From Perilla frutescens (taxonomy: Eukaryota; Streptophyta; Magnoliopsida; Lamiales; Lamiaceae): 64,000 bases of DNA. The stretch lies in the NCBI GenBank assembly GCA_026008535.1, contig BRKX01000006.1, positions 3,928,501-3,992,500 of the forward strand. The letters run 5' to 3'. Positions 10,353 through 20,882 of this stretch are shown one piece after another. Numbering within the stretch: the first letter of the stretch is position 1; each line of letters starts with the position of its first letter. Made by a program: the position numbers and the translations under genes. The notes beneath the pieces are model-generated. The model was not told the origin of the DNA, did no database searches, and saw nothing but the letters and a program-made list of their open reading frames with translations.

Positions 10353-11644
10353 ATCAAGCTCATTACTAGAGACAGTTGCTTCATTGATGAAGTTTCAGAT
10401 TTAGCTGTACTAACCTCTTCATCATGGTCAGCGATGAGACAGAATAATGCTTCATCATCATCTGAGCTGTAGCCGTCAGAATCGATTCCAGAAGAATAGT
10501 CTGAATCATCCAGCACAACATTCTCGAGATTTGCGACCATTGCTTTTCTTTTGAAGAAGCTTCTTTTTACCTTGGCTTTCTTGTCTTCGGGGAGTTCTGG
10601 ACATTCGAACCTGTAATGTCCTTGTTTATGACAATGAAAACATTCTCCAAGATTGCGATTGCCACTCCTGAATGGTTTAGCTGGCCGTTCGGCTGGTTGG
10701 TAGGCTTTTTCAACTTTTGGGATTTTATCAGTCTGAGGTGAAGCTGATTGTTTATCCTGAGCTCTCTTCAACTTTTCGAGCAACTTGGTAACTGATTGAA
10801 TCTGATCATTGATGTCCTCAGTTAGATTTTCCTTCTTTTCAGTTGCCTCCCTTTTCCGTTCAGTTGAAGATCTGCTTTGGTTTTCTTTGGCTGGTGAGCT
10901 CCTAGGTCGGAAGTTGTTTCTTCCTCGAGCGTCTCTAAACCTGGGCCTTTTGCCATAGAAAGCTGCGTCTTGAGCTGATGATGTCGACGCTTCTCTTTTT
11001 CGGTTTAGACTGTACTCATGAGCTTTAAGAGAACCAAATAGTTCCCTTGGAGTGATGTTGTTTAAGTTTCTTGACTCCTTTATAGCTATCACTTTCATAT
11101 CCCATTCATCAGTGAGATTATCTAATATTTTGGAATTCATCTCTGAATTGGGATAACTTCTTCCAAGGTTGTTCATCTCACTGATGATGCCTAGAAATCT
11201 AGTTTCAAGGCTTGAGATGGACTCTTCTGCCTGCATTTTGAAGGATTCATACCTGTCAACCGCCAGTTGGAGCTTGTTTCCTTTTATAGCTTCGGACTCT
11301 CTGCAAAGATCTGCTAATAGGTCCCATATTTCTTTGGCAGTTGTGCAATTCTTGGTATCCTTCATACGATCTTCATCTAGAGTTTGGAATAATGCAGCTT
11401 GAGCAACGAACTCTAGATTCTTCAACTTCTTCTCTTCACTGGTAAGAAGATTAGTTAGCTTCGGGATCCTTGCTGGTTGATTGATATCAACTATGTGAGC
11501 ATCATTGTCCATCATGATGATGATTGGACCTTCTTCAATGACTTCCCACATATTCTCATGAATTGAGCAGAGATGAGCTTTCATTCTCCTGCTCCAATTA
11601 TCATAGTTCTCAACTGAAAACAAAGGTAGCTTATGGTTTCCCAT
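10349..11644 (-). CDS. Copia gag, main part with CCHC zinc knuckle
   Basis: The start at 11644 (MGNHKLPLFS...) is chosen because the NYDNW..RM segment typical of plant copia gag N-termini begins there; upstream codons overlap the PBS region. The central part is the UBN2-like gag domain. A zinc knuckle CFHCHKQGHYRFEC (C-X2-C-X4-H-X4-C) lies at about 10642-10601, followed by a Lys/Arg stretch and an acidic Ser/Asp tract. The frame then closes at 10349, but the homologous protein clearly continues one frame away (next entry), so a one-base frameshift near 10370 is likely. Its role would be particle formation and RNA packaging. Confidence 0.85.
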   Translation of the reverse strand: MGNHKLPLFSVENYDNWSRRMKAHLCSIHENMWEVIEEGPIIIMMDNDAHIVDINQPARIPKLTNLLTSEEKKLKNLEFVAQAALFQTLDEDRMKDTKNCTTAKEIWDLLADLCRESEAIKGNKLQLAVDRYESFKMQAEESISSLETRFLGIISEMNNLGRSYPNSEMNSKILDNLTDEWDMKVIAIKESRNLNNITPRELFGSLKAHEYSLNRKREASTSSAQDAAFYGKRPRFRDARGRNNFRPRSSPAKENQSRSSTERKREATEKKENLTEDINDQIQSVTKLLEKLKRAQDKQSASPQTDKIPKVEKAYQPAERPAKPFRSGNRNLGECFHCHKQGHYRFECPELPEDKKAKVKRSFFKRKAMVANLENVVLDDSDYSSGIDSDGYSSDDDEALFCLIADHDEEVSTAKSETSSMKQLSLVMSLM

Positions 11645-11718
11645 AGCTGGAATGTTAGCACAGATAATTAGATCTGATTCAGTTGATCTGCAGAAACAGT
11701 TGATCCTTAGAATCAACC

Positions 11719-11730
11719 GCTCTGATACCA
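11719..11730 (-). other. Primer binding site (initiator tRNA-Met)
   Basis: The minus strand reads TGGTATCAGAGC two bases after the LTR end, the standard plant copia PBS complementary to the 3' end of initiator tRNA-Met. Confidence 0.93.
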
Positions 11731-12474
11731 CTTGTTGGTCCCGAGTTAGTCGGTATCAGTTTAGAGGGGGGTGAATAAACTGATTCAAAACTTTTACTTT
11801 AGATGCGGAAAATAGGGCCCTTTGACTCGCTTGAATAAACTTATCTATGCACCAACTTGATAATCAGTTGAGACAGTTTGAGTGCAGCTTGTGTGATGTT
11901 GTGTGCAGTTAGAGATATGCAATGATCAATAAGTACAGCACACAAGAGATTTATAGAGGTTCGAAGTCTCAAACTTCTACGTCCTTTCTTCCTTCCGCAG
12001 AAGGGCAACTTCACTATATAACTTGAGTTCCTTTACAAATTACACAATGAAGGATAGTTGGCTGAACCTGGTAACTGCTCGCTACCTCAGCTGGTCGACG
12101 GCTCACACTTGAAGTCCCTAACTGCTCGCTAGGAAGGTAGGTGCTATTGTCGTCTTTACAAGGTTTTAGATCTCTTTCGATCTTCAAGAGGTTAGTCTTG
12201 AACAAGGGGGTATCAACTGATGTGCTCCTTTGATTGAGCTCAGTAGTTGATCTTGAATAGTTGAAAATTGAGAAGGCTGCCCTGGCTGGTTCGTCAACAG
12301 CTGGCTGGATGTCTTGATTCAGTGAATTCTTCTTCTCAGTTTGACTTTCGCAGTTTCTATCAAATGTTGCACTTGAGCTTGAGTGGGAGGGAGAAAGAAA
12401 AGCTCTGCTTGTATATGCGAAGGTTGGCAAGAGGTTATGTTTGCAAAAAGTGTTTAAAACTCTGATTCACCCGT

Positions 12475-12482
12475 CTTTTATA
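12475..12482 (-). promoter_or_regulatory. LTR TATA box
   Basis: TATAAAAG on the minus strand sits within CTCTATAAAAGACGGG, about 1.07 kb into the LTR. A very similar TATA context occurs before extra ORF A at 5361-5368. This is the likely core promoter of the genomic transcript. Confidence 0.6.
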
Positions 12483-12724
12483 GAGGAGTGATTTTATGAC
12501 CGTTGAGCTCCATTGTCCATTTGATCAGTGGCTCTGTTGGCTCATCAATGGCATGTGGTCTTAAATGATCGCTTGGATCATTTGGTTGAAGTGGCCATTA
12601 CTCTGCCAATCGATCTTCATTGAATTCCAGGATCTTTGAAGGATCATTTATTCCAAGATACGCTGATTTAAGCAATACACTCCATGAGTCTTTTGGCTTC
12701 AGCTCTCTTGGCAGTTTGGAATTT

Positions 12725-13217
12725 CAGTTGGCAGTTTTGGATTTCTTAGCTAAGTCACATTATCATCCCAGCTGGCAGTTCTAAGCTTGTCAACTGAGTC
12801 TGCCTGTTGCTCCAGATGGCAGTTCTGGACTTATCAGCTAAGTCTGGCTATTGGTCCAGTTGGCAGTTCTAGACTTATCAGCTAAGTCTGTCTATCGCTC
12901 CAGTTGGCAGTTCTGGGCTTGTCAGCTGAGATTGGCCATTGCTCCAGTTGGCAGTTCTGGGCTTGTCAGCTGAGATTGGCCATTGCTCCAGTTGGCAGTT
13001 CTGGGCTTGTTAGCTGAGATTGACCATTGTTCCAGTTGGCAGTTCTGGGCTTGTCAGCTGAGATTGGCCATTGCTCCAGTTGGCAGTTCTGGGCTTGTCA
13101 GTTGAGATTGGGCATTGCTCCAGTTGGCAGTTCTGGGCTTGTCAGCTGAGATTGACCATTACTCCAGTTGACAGTTCTGGGCTTGTCAGCTGAGATTGGC
13201 CATTGCTCCAGTTGGCT
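12725..13217. repeat. 44-bp tandem array inside the LTR
   Basis: The motif CAGTTGGCAGTT recurs with an exact 44-base step at 12725, 12769, 12813, 12857, 12901, 12945, 12989, 13033, 13077, 13121 and 13165, and a shortened unit starts at 13209. There is no length drift and only scattered substitutions. Units contain CAGTTG and CAGCTGA, which fit MYB (CNGTTR) and E-box (CANNTG) consensus sites. The array lies upstream of the LTR TATA motif in element orientation, where enhancer repeats are expected; enhancer function is inference. Confidence 0.95.
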
Positions 13218-13827
13218 ACTGCCAGTCTCTGGCATAAACTGATATTCTATCAGCTTCTTCAATCTTTGGTAAACTCCTTTCTCCCTCAATTCAGCTGACT
13301 CGATTGTCAGCTTGCTTTGATCGGTGTGATTCCTCAGCCAAGTTGAACTTTAGACTGGATGACGTGTCTTTCAACTTGTGGCTCATTCTTCAGATTGGTT
13401 GACTTTGACTCTTCTAGAGTTCTTCTTCGATGATGCCCTAGGCTGATCAGCTTCGATCTACAGCTTGAATTTTGGTCAGTTTTTCATAAATAATTTTGAC
13501 ATCTCATCAAAACCTGATCTAGGGGTTCCTTGATAGTTTTTCCTAACAAATAGCTTCTATATCGTTAATATACGGTGTATGAATGTATTAAAAGTGTAAA
13601 ATAACTTTAATTTTTTATGATTTTCTATATATGATCTTATTATTACCGTATGAAGCTCTCAAAATCTAATCTATACATATATTAAGGTAAAATAGTGTGA
13701 TAGATAACAATTCTGTGTAAATCGATATCTATTACACATTTCTGCCTTAGACAACAGTTTTTAAATAATAGACAACAATTTTGAATTAATAGACAACAAT
13801 ATTGATATTTATTGTTGTAAATTTTCT

Positions 13828-13853
13828 TTATTATTATTATTATTATTATTATT

Positions 13854-13910
<57 letters not shown>

Positions 13911-13911
13911 A
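13828..13911. repeat. Trinucleotide microsatellite (ATT)n then (GTT)n
   Basis: A run of ATT units switches to GTT units without interruption. On the minus strand it gives a false poly-Thr/Ile reading frame. Confidence 0.97.
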
Positions 13912-14101
13912 TTTTTGCATTTTCCACACCGGTTAGATTACAACCGTTGCATTTTAAGAAATTTTTGCAATCTTATTTATTATTTTTTTACTTGAAAATT
14001 TAAAATTTGTAGGATTTTTAATTTTATTTTTTTATGCATAGTGGATGATTTGTAGTACTCTAAATTTTTCGGGTAAAAAAAAAAATTTCATTTGTATTGC
14101 A

Positions 14102-14102
14102 C

Positions 14103-14156
<54 letters not shown>
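14102..14156. repeat. (ATA)n microsatellite
   Basis: About 17 ATA units in an AT-rich stretch. Confidence 0.97.
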
Positions 14157-14399
14157 TTTTTATTTTTTCTATTTCAATTTCATCATTTAAAATAATTAAA
14201 TAATTATATTTTTTAACATGTCATATATTCAAAGAAACCAAATGTTGTTATTTATAAAATCGTGATGTTGGAAATATTTCAATTTGATCTTTTTAACATG
14301 AATTTTAATTTAGTTCCTAAAATTTAATTCTCTTTTTATTTGTCGTAACTATACAAAATTGATCTTCTTATCTAATTAATTAACGCATGTGCATATCAT

Positions 14400-15915
14400 T
14401 GATAAGTCCATTTATTTCGTGTTTTTATGGCATTTTATTTGTTAGAAATGTCATTTTTAGTTTGTTTTGAGTCAAAATGAACCAGGATGGGGTCATGGGG
14501 CATTACGGAGGTCAAGTCTGGCAAAAGGGGCATTTTATGCCCGGTTATTCAAGCAAAATCCAAGCTAAAGATTCAGTCAAAGGTACAGGGGAGTTCTTTC
14601 AGCACTCATCCTATATTCGGGTGGCGAAATGGGCATATCAGAGAGGGATGAGACTGATTGCAAGATGCTGTGCCCACTTTGCTCGTGCAGACTTGACAAC
14701 AATGGGGCTGGGCTAGGGCGATTGCGAGAAACCCGGTATCAGTTTGAAGAGAGAGACGAGAAGGATAGCTACATTATCCGAAGAAGAGTTGGAGGTGGAC
14801 TGGACTCTTAGAGGCTTTGCAAGGAAGAGATAAGCCCAATCCCTGAAAAATAGGGATTTGGTCAACTTATGCTTATCCAGTCAGATCAGAAAGGGCACGC
14901 CAGTTCTGGAAATCCAGTGAAGACCCCAGCTTGTTGGGGAATCTCTGATTCGGAAATGTAACTATTTAAGCTTCTTCTAATTATGGAAACAACAGCTTTT
15001 GGCAATCAGAAACATTGCTACACTTTTACTTTCCTGCATTTTAATTTTCGTACGCTACTTTGCAGCAAGAAACAATCCATTGGCCTTAAACCTTTGGGAC
15101 TTAGAATTATGGTATTAAACTCAACGGTTATATTGAGAATTTTTACATATTAAATTCAGTAAGTTCTCTTTATAATTATGTCTTTCATTTCTGCAATTTT
15201 AATTATGTCTAACATGCTTGGCTAGACACTTTATTCTGGTGTTTGAACAATGAAAATGGTTTGAATATAAATCTGGACTTGTGAGGCCAAAATGAGCACA
15301 GTAATGCATGATAGGTTTCTGTTGATTCTTGTGCCTTGTTCCATGTGAGTATGTGTCTGAAATGCCCAATGTGGCTGATCACTCATTAGGTAAAGAGGGC
15401 ACACCACTATTAATTGAATTGGTGAATCGTGACTGTGTGTTGATTCATATAGTAATAAGGGAATCAATAGGTTGTTGTGGGCACACGAGAAATCGGTAAA
15501 CACAACAGATCTGGGTTCGTATAGGGCACATTGTGTCTGTTCACTTACATCTCTTTAGGGAACCGGGGGGGGTGACCGATTAGGGACTTAATTGACGAGG
15601 AATCGCTTTTAAGTCTACAATGAAAGGATATGAGGAGACGCAGAGAGGAATCCGATCTCCATAACTAAATGATTTATCATGTATGAAAATTAGTGTGCCC
15701 ATGATCGAGTTGATATATATTTAGACCAAATTCAAGTTCAAACGCCAGAACCTTTGTTATTTGATATTTTCTTTACTTTCTTTTGCAGATTTAATTTCTA
15801 GTAGTGATAACAAACCAAACCCTCTTTTATGATTGGTTACTTGAAGATGGAATCACAACAGCTCTCTGTGGGATCAACTCGTACTCATTAGCTGGCTACG
15901 CTCGCTGTGGGTACA
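14400..15915 (+). repeat. Probable solo LTR of a Tat/Retand-like gypsy element
   Basis: Starts TGATAAGTCCATTTATTTCG and ends near CTCTGTGGGATCAACTCG...GTGGGTACA, a combination typical of plant Tat-lineage LTRs. Composition changes sharply from the AT-rich Helitron on both sides. No gag or pol adjoins it. I could not find a convincing 5-bp target duplication, so the right boundary is uncertain by tens of bases. Confidence 0.5.
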
Positions 15916-16079
15916 TGAGTTATAAATTATTTTTTTGAGCGCGAAATGACCGCGCGTCAATCATTTTATTAATTTGTAAAAATTGAACACAATATATAAA
16001 ATTAAAAAAATAATCATAATATTATAAATCTAAAAAAATAATAATTATTTATGCATCGCACAGGAAAAATACTAGCTAG

Positions 16080-16981
16080 TTCAACATAAAACTAAATGCA
16101 TGACTAGCTGCAGCTCTAACACCACAAATCAAATATGACAAAGTCTCTTTAATTGATTATTCAAGATTTCTTAAATATGGGAGTGGCTAGCTTATAAATT
16201 ACAATCTACATATTTATTTTTATCATGACTTAATTAAAAACTCTTTAACAAATCAGTATAGATTAATTTAGAATGTTTCATGCATCGATTTCATTCTTAG
16301 GAGATAATAAAGAACTTACAAATTTCATATTCCCTTATGAGATGAACTATGCTAGCACAAAGCAGACACTGGAGAGAGTTCACAATTAACAAAGCTCATT
16401 TATCTTAATTAGCTACTTCAATTCGACATCGTCAAAAAGTATAATATATATTGCAGGATTTGAAGAAGAATTAATATCGACTATAAACATCGTCGTGCTA
16501 AAGAATAATTTTATAAATAAACTACATCTGAAATATCGTTGCTTCAAGCTAAGTAGTTAAAAGACATGTCACACATGAATTTCTGCAAAACAATTTCTGC
16601 AAAACAATTGTGTCGTAATTGCGAAAGTAGTTAAAAATGATCTTTATTTATGACAAATTCAAAATCAAGTTGTAAAAATGATCTAAAATTTATGATATTT
16701 AAGATAATTAACCCTATAAAATATGCAAGTTTGTGTTTTGGCGTATATGTTATCTTCAAGATCTTCAAAATGGTCAGATCCTCAAGTCCACTTTTTCATG
16801 ATGAATTTAATTTATAGTTAGTTTTCTTTCATTTTTTTTCTTCAATTTCAATTTATAGCAGTTTCCTTCAATCTTACAATTGTTAATTAATTATGAATAT
16901 CAGCCTAAAATCCACAAACTCAAACATACGCTTTATTTCAGATGTTACACAAATGTAAGTTCATGTGCATAAATGCATAAT

Positions 16982-17021
<40 letters not shown>

Positions 17022-17529
17022 GATTATATGATCGAGGCAAAATGTAGCTCAAATCTTATGTGAAGAACTGGAAGGTCAATAATTATTCTGGTTGAGCTTA
17101 ATTAATCAAAAAATGCCTTTTCTTCTGAATGATGGTCACTTTTAGACTGCCATCATTTTTTTATTATTACTATTGTTATGATTTAATTGCAACTTTAATT
17201 TTACAAACAATTATACTTTGGCTTAATGAGGAGCTCAAAATTGCATCGCCACACCAGGCAGGGGTTGGTGGGGAAAAATTCTAGATAAATAATAAACAAT
17301 ATTAAAATATATTAGTGGTCGAGTACTGCTAGAATTTCCCGCTATGATGGAAGATTCGGAAGCTGCAAATTAATTATGAACAGTAATAAAAAAAACTAAC
17401 ACGAACTTGCAAGAAAAGTAACTAGGTTTTCATAATTAATTAAACTCACAAAAGTAAAATAATAACTTCATATCACGAATAGTAAAAAAAAAACTAGGTT
17501 TTCAAATTAATTATGAATAGTAAAAAGAA
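16080..17529. other. AT-rich spacer without genes
   Basis: No ORF or RNA gene is supported. It contains an (AT)n run at about 16985-17018 and many A/T homopolymers. It lies downstream of copy 1 of the small gene. Confidence 0.6.
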
Positions 17530-18473
17530 CTAACACGAAATTGCAAGAAAATTAACTATATTAACGTAATCTCCAGCTCCATCTCGTCGGAAACGTTTTT
17601 GCATAATAAATAATACAAATCGAAATAAATTTCATATATGACTTAATTAGCAAAAAATAATAAACTTTATGGAAATAGGTGACGACTTTCAAATAAGGTT
17701 ATGATGCATGCGAAATCTATAGTTCGAACAAGAACACACACACAATTCTATGAACTCTTAAAATTGTATTTAATAAAAAGAGTAATCTTCAAAACTTATC
17801 AAAATTCAACCCCCTAAAATATTAAACGTAATCATCTATTTATACTAATAAAACCCTACTGTATAAAAATAAGGACCCATAGCTTAATTAAACAATCTAG
17901 ATAAAAAGCAATTAAAACTAATTAATAAATAAGTTAACATAAAGAAATTAATAAAATATTGATAAATATACTCCCCATCAGGTTAATTGCTATAAAATTT
18001 ACAATCTTTGAATGAATTTGCAATTCAAACACGGTTTTCAAACGTGACAATAATAACTCAAACTTTTAATTTTTAGTTATTATTATAATATTTTAAAAAT
18101 CGTGTCTAATTAATTAAAAAATCATTCGAAAGTGATGAATTTTTTAGCAAGTAACCCCTTCAAAAAACATAGTTACATACAACATATATAATACGTAATT
18201 AACTTCAATTAAATATACCTGACGATAGAGGACTGCGAAAGTGGAAGTAGAGTAATCTGCAGCATAGGAGAGGCTATTTATATCCATGTTTTGGTGATCA
18301 AAAGGTCCCCCATGATAAACTGTACGATTATCACCAATCTCCTCAGTTACCCTCACTTTGTTTCCTTCAACTTTTACTTTAAAAGTTGGTCGTGCTGAAC
18401 CTTCTGGGGTTCGTGTAATTGGAAATTTGAACACAAAGAATTCACCATCATGTGTTGGGTTAACAATAGTCAT
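17530..18473 (-). pseudogene. Small unidentified gene, copy 1 (two exons)
   Basis: Exon 1 is 18473-18219 (85 codons, MTIVNPTHDGEFF... to VLYRQ) and ends in a donor CAG|GTATAT. The matching second exon would lie around 17600-17530 (a KRF..DGAGDY-like sequence), but its expected acceptor reads GCAA instead of GCAG, so splicing as in copy 2 is doubtful. Conserved segments between the copies are GEFFVF.FPITRTPEGSARP, VKVEGN and FDHQNMDINS. I do not recognise the family; the pattern of short beta-strand-like segments weakly recalls the HSP20/alpha-crystallin fold, as speculation only. It has a TATA box at 18578-18586 and close synteny with copy 2, 17.6 kb away in the same orientation. Confidence 0.55.
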
Positions 18474-18577
18474 ATTTGGGATTTTTTTTAAAAATTTTTA
18501 CGCAAGAAAAATAATTAATGATTGGTTTCGAAAATATTGTGTTATAATCATGTATTTTGTAGTACGGTACGTGGTGG

Positions 18578-18586
18578 CTTTATATA
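18578..18586 (-). promoter_or_regulatory. TATA box of small gene copy 1
   Basis: TATATAAAG on the minus strand, about 105 bases before the ATG, in CTCCTATATAAAGCC, a context shared with copy 2 (CCTATATAAAGC). Confidence 0.7.
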
Positions 18587-18621
18587 GGAGCTAGCTAGTG
18601 TTAGCGCATTAAGGAAGTTGT

Positions 18622-18622
18622 A

Positions 18623-18683
<61 letters not shown>
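18622..18683. repeat. (TTA)n microsatellite
   Basis: About 20 uninterrupted TTA/ATT units just upstream of the copy 1 promoter. Copy 2 has only a short trace of it. Confidence 0.97.
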
Positions 18684-18944
18684 TATGTTCCTTAATTGGT
18701 TACAAACGTATTTAATAGTAGTAGATGTTTGCATTATATGTATATATATAGACAGACTCACACACATATGGTAGCAATATATAGTATTATTTTATACTTC
18801 CTAATAAACACATGTACATTAATAAAGTTATCAGTTATTAATAAGTTTGCAAAATATATACAATACTTCCTAATAAACATTGATTTTGTGTTCAGATCAT
18901 AAATCCCAATTCCTAATTAAACTAATGGACTTATTCGATACGTT

Positions 18945-19225
18945 ACATACATACATACATACATATAACACCCATTCCACGGAAGTGATATATATATAAA
19001 ATAATAGAATTATAGTTAATAATTAATAGAACAATGAGAAAATATATATAGAATATAATGATCAAGTTTGCTCGCTTAAATCTATTTATGGGCTAACAAT
19101 TCATATCTAGGAATAAATCCAAGAATATAATCCTAAAAAGATAATTAAGAAAAATATTATACCTATTCAACATCAGCTTTCTGAGCCTTGTAAAACAAAT
19201 AGAAAAACATCGAGAAAGAGTTGTC
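18945..19225. repeat. Long direct repeat A flanking truncated gypsy
   Basis: From the (TACA)n run to GAGAAAGAGTTGTC this matches 23757-24017 almost base for base, apart from a 16-base indel near 19137 and a few substitutions. At 19225 it runs directly into gypsy gag sequence. Confidence 0.93.
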
Positions 19226-19749
19226 CCGATCTCAGGCCTCAGTCCCATACGGAACTTTTCAATTCGTTTTTCTTCGGTATCTACTATCTGAGGTGCATAC
19301 CTCGACAGTCTGTTGAATTTCAGGTCGTAGTCGGCCACAGAGCCGCTACCTTGTTTCAGATTCCAGAACTCGTTCGCCTTCTGATGCTGATAGTGAGCTG
19401 GAATGTATTTCTGGTATAGAATGGACTTGAAATCTTCCCAAGTGAATATCTCCCAATCGTCATAGGGAATTGTTCATCTCACTGACTCCCACCAGAAGTC
19501 AGCATCGTCTACTAGCTGGTATAGAGCACAAGCTATCTTTTCCTGGTCATCACATTGGAGAAATCCAAAGATTTTCTCTAAAGCACGGACCCATCTCTCA
19601 GCCGCGAGTGGGTCACCTTCTCCATTGAACACCGGGGGATTATGGTGTCGAAATTCAATTTCGATTCGTGGTCCTTGGACCGGCGGCTCCACCGGCACCT
19701 CTGGCATCGCTAGATTAACGTTTCTCGGCCTTCTTCCCCTCGGAGGCAT
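19226..19749 (-). pseudogene. Gypsy gag fragment
   Basis: The start at 19749 (MPPRGRRPRNVN) is followed by the retrotransposon gag domain: PPVFNGEGDPLAAERWVRALEKIF, shown here in part, then QEKIACALYQLVDDADFWWESV. A TGA at 19474-19476 replaces the Arg expected before TIPYDDW (CGA to TGA). The same frame continues (VADYDLKFNRLSRYAPQI, FRMGLRPEIGTTLS) to the junction at about 19226. The capsid role is known for the family; this copy is dead. Confidence 0.85.
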
Positions 19750-20129
19750 CCTGCACTTACCGAGTTCCATGGGAATCATGATGATAAAGATCATTACGTA
19801 TCACCATTCAATTGATTGATAAAGAATCTCTTAGGTATAACCTCTCCGTTGATCCCAAACACGCATGATCTAAACCGATACACGTTCAATGAATCAAGAA
19901 GTCTCATAAAACGGCCTATGTTCAGCAACTATAGGCTAGATTCGTCTATGTTCTCTAAGTCATACCATACTGCTCTATCCGAGCATACCAATAATCAGAT
20001 TCCAACAATCAAAATACACAATAACATGAATCGAATCATTAGGGCCTCCCCGCCCATAAAATCAATTTGAAATCTTCAAAAGGTCACGTCATACAGAATC
20101 CAAGAATCATGGCATCCCTGCCAACAGTT

Positions 20130-20645
20130 AAATGTATATGGCCCACATACCAACATGAATACGTCCAAATGGAACTCATGCCCACATAATCATAAAAATG
20201 GCTCACCCGCCAAATTTAAACATATTTGACTCACTCGTCAAAATTAAACACAAATGTGGCTATCCTACCGCATAGAATCACGTATATGACCTACCCGCCA
20301 ATATACAATACAAGTTCCGGCTTATCCGCCAATTTTAAAGCATCATTCGGCTTTCCTGCCGGCATCTCACACATGTATACGACTAAACCGCCAGTATACA
20401 ATCACATATATGGCTAAACCACCAGCATCAAATATATATACGGCTAAACCGCCAGTATATAACCACATTTATGGCTAAACCGCCATTATCAAACATATAT
20501 ACGGCTAAACCGCCAGTATATAATCACATTTATGGCTACACCGCCGTTATCAAACATATATACGGCTAAAACGCCAGTATATAATCACATTTATGGCTAA
20601 ACCGCCATTATCAAGCATATATACGGCTAAACCGCCAGTATATAA
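20130..20645. repeat. Minisatellite in gypsy leader, 61-bp higher-order unit
   Basis: CGGCTAAACCGCCAGTATAT recurs at 20441, 20502, 20563 and 20624, a constant 61-base step. Each unit is two half-units of about 30 bp carrying GGCTAAACCGCCA. Leftward the half-units decay (CACCCGCCAA, TTATCCGCCAA). It lies between the PBS and gag. Confidence 0.92.
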
Positions 20646-20867
20646 TAGCATAACTCACAATTGTATCCAAATAATGATGAATCGTTTCATAATATCCAAA
20701 TAAACAACGCATCTCATAATTGTCAATTATTTGATATTCCAAACACATAAAAACATGCGTACCTTTGCTGTTGCGTGAGAGACGAGCTGAGGGCTTATGA
20801 AATAATAACCAAAAACTCAATAAGGGAACAAACAAGATGACCCAGCAGGCTGCAGAGTTGCAGACCT

Positions 20868-20879
20868 GCTCTGATACCA
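20868..20879 (-). other. Gypsy primer binding site
   Basis: TGGTATCAGAGC on the minus strand, three bases from the LTR end: an initiator tRNA-Met primer site. Confidence 0.9.
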
Positions 20880-20882
20880 ATC

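Larger units (their letters stand above)
1..13548 (-). mobile_element. Large Ty1/copia retrotransposon with extra 3' ORFs, left end outside window
   Basis: The order on the minus strand is LTR, tRNA-Met PBS, gag, protease, integrase, reverse transcriptase, RNase H, then two extra long reading frames. Integrase before RT is diagnostic of copia. The 5' LTR is complete, but no 3' LTR appears before base 1, so the element exceeds 13.5 kb, long for copia. Extra ORFs downstream of pol are known in some plant copia lineages (Sirevirus-like env-like ORFs); assignment to that lineage is inference. The element cannot move by itself: it has in-frame stops in most coding segments, a gag frameshift, a protease active-site change and an integrase deletion. 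Host sequence resumes at 13549. Confidence 0.93.
11733..13548 (-). repeat. 5' LTR of the large copia element
   Basis: In element orientation the LTR starts TGTTAGGAAAAAC (13548 inward) and ends CCAACA at 11733, two bases from the PBS, giving 1816 bp. The TG...CA ends and PBS spacing define it. It contains a 44-bp tandem array in the upstream part and a TATA motif at 12475-12482. No partner LTR is in the window, so the target duplication and age cannot be read. Confidence 0.88.
13670..16079 (+). mobile_element. Non-autonomous Helitron A, split by a solo LTR
   Basis: The 5' end A|TCTATACATATATTAAGG at 13670 resembles plant Helitron starts. The 3' end TGCATCGCACAGGAAAAATACTAG is at 16075, with a second CTAG followed by T at 16079. 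A segment at 14215-14375 is similar to 35230-35350, upstream of another Helitron end, supporting one family. It holds long trinucleotide microsatellites. No coding sequence is seen. Confidence 0.55.

Noticed and set aside
13682..13927. Open frame with long poly-Thr and poly-Ile
   Set aside because: It is the translation of the (GTT)n/(ATT)n microsatellite, with no protein-like sequence outside it.
14477..14811. Two overlapping plus-strand frames
   Set aside because: They fall inside the Tat-like LTR and match no domain; Trp/Gly-rich composition comes from the LTR sequence.
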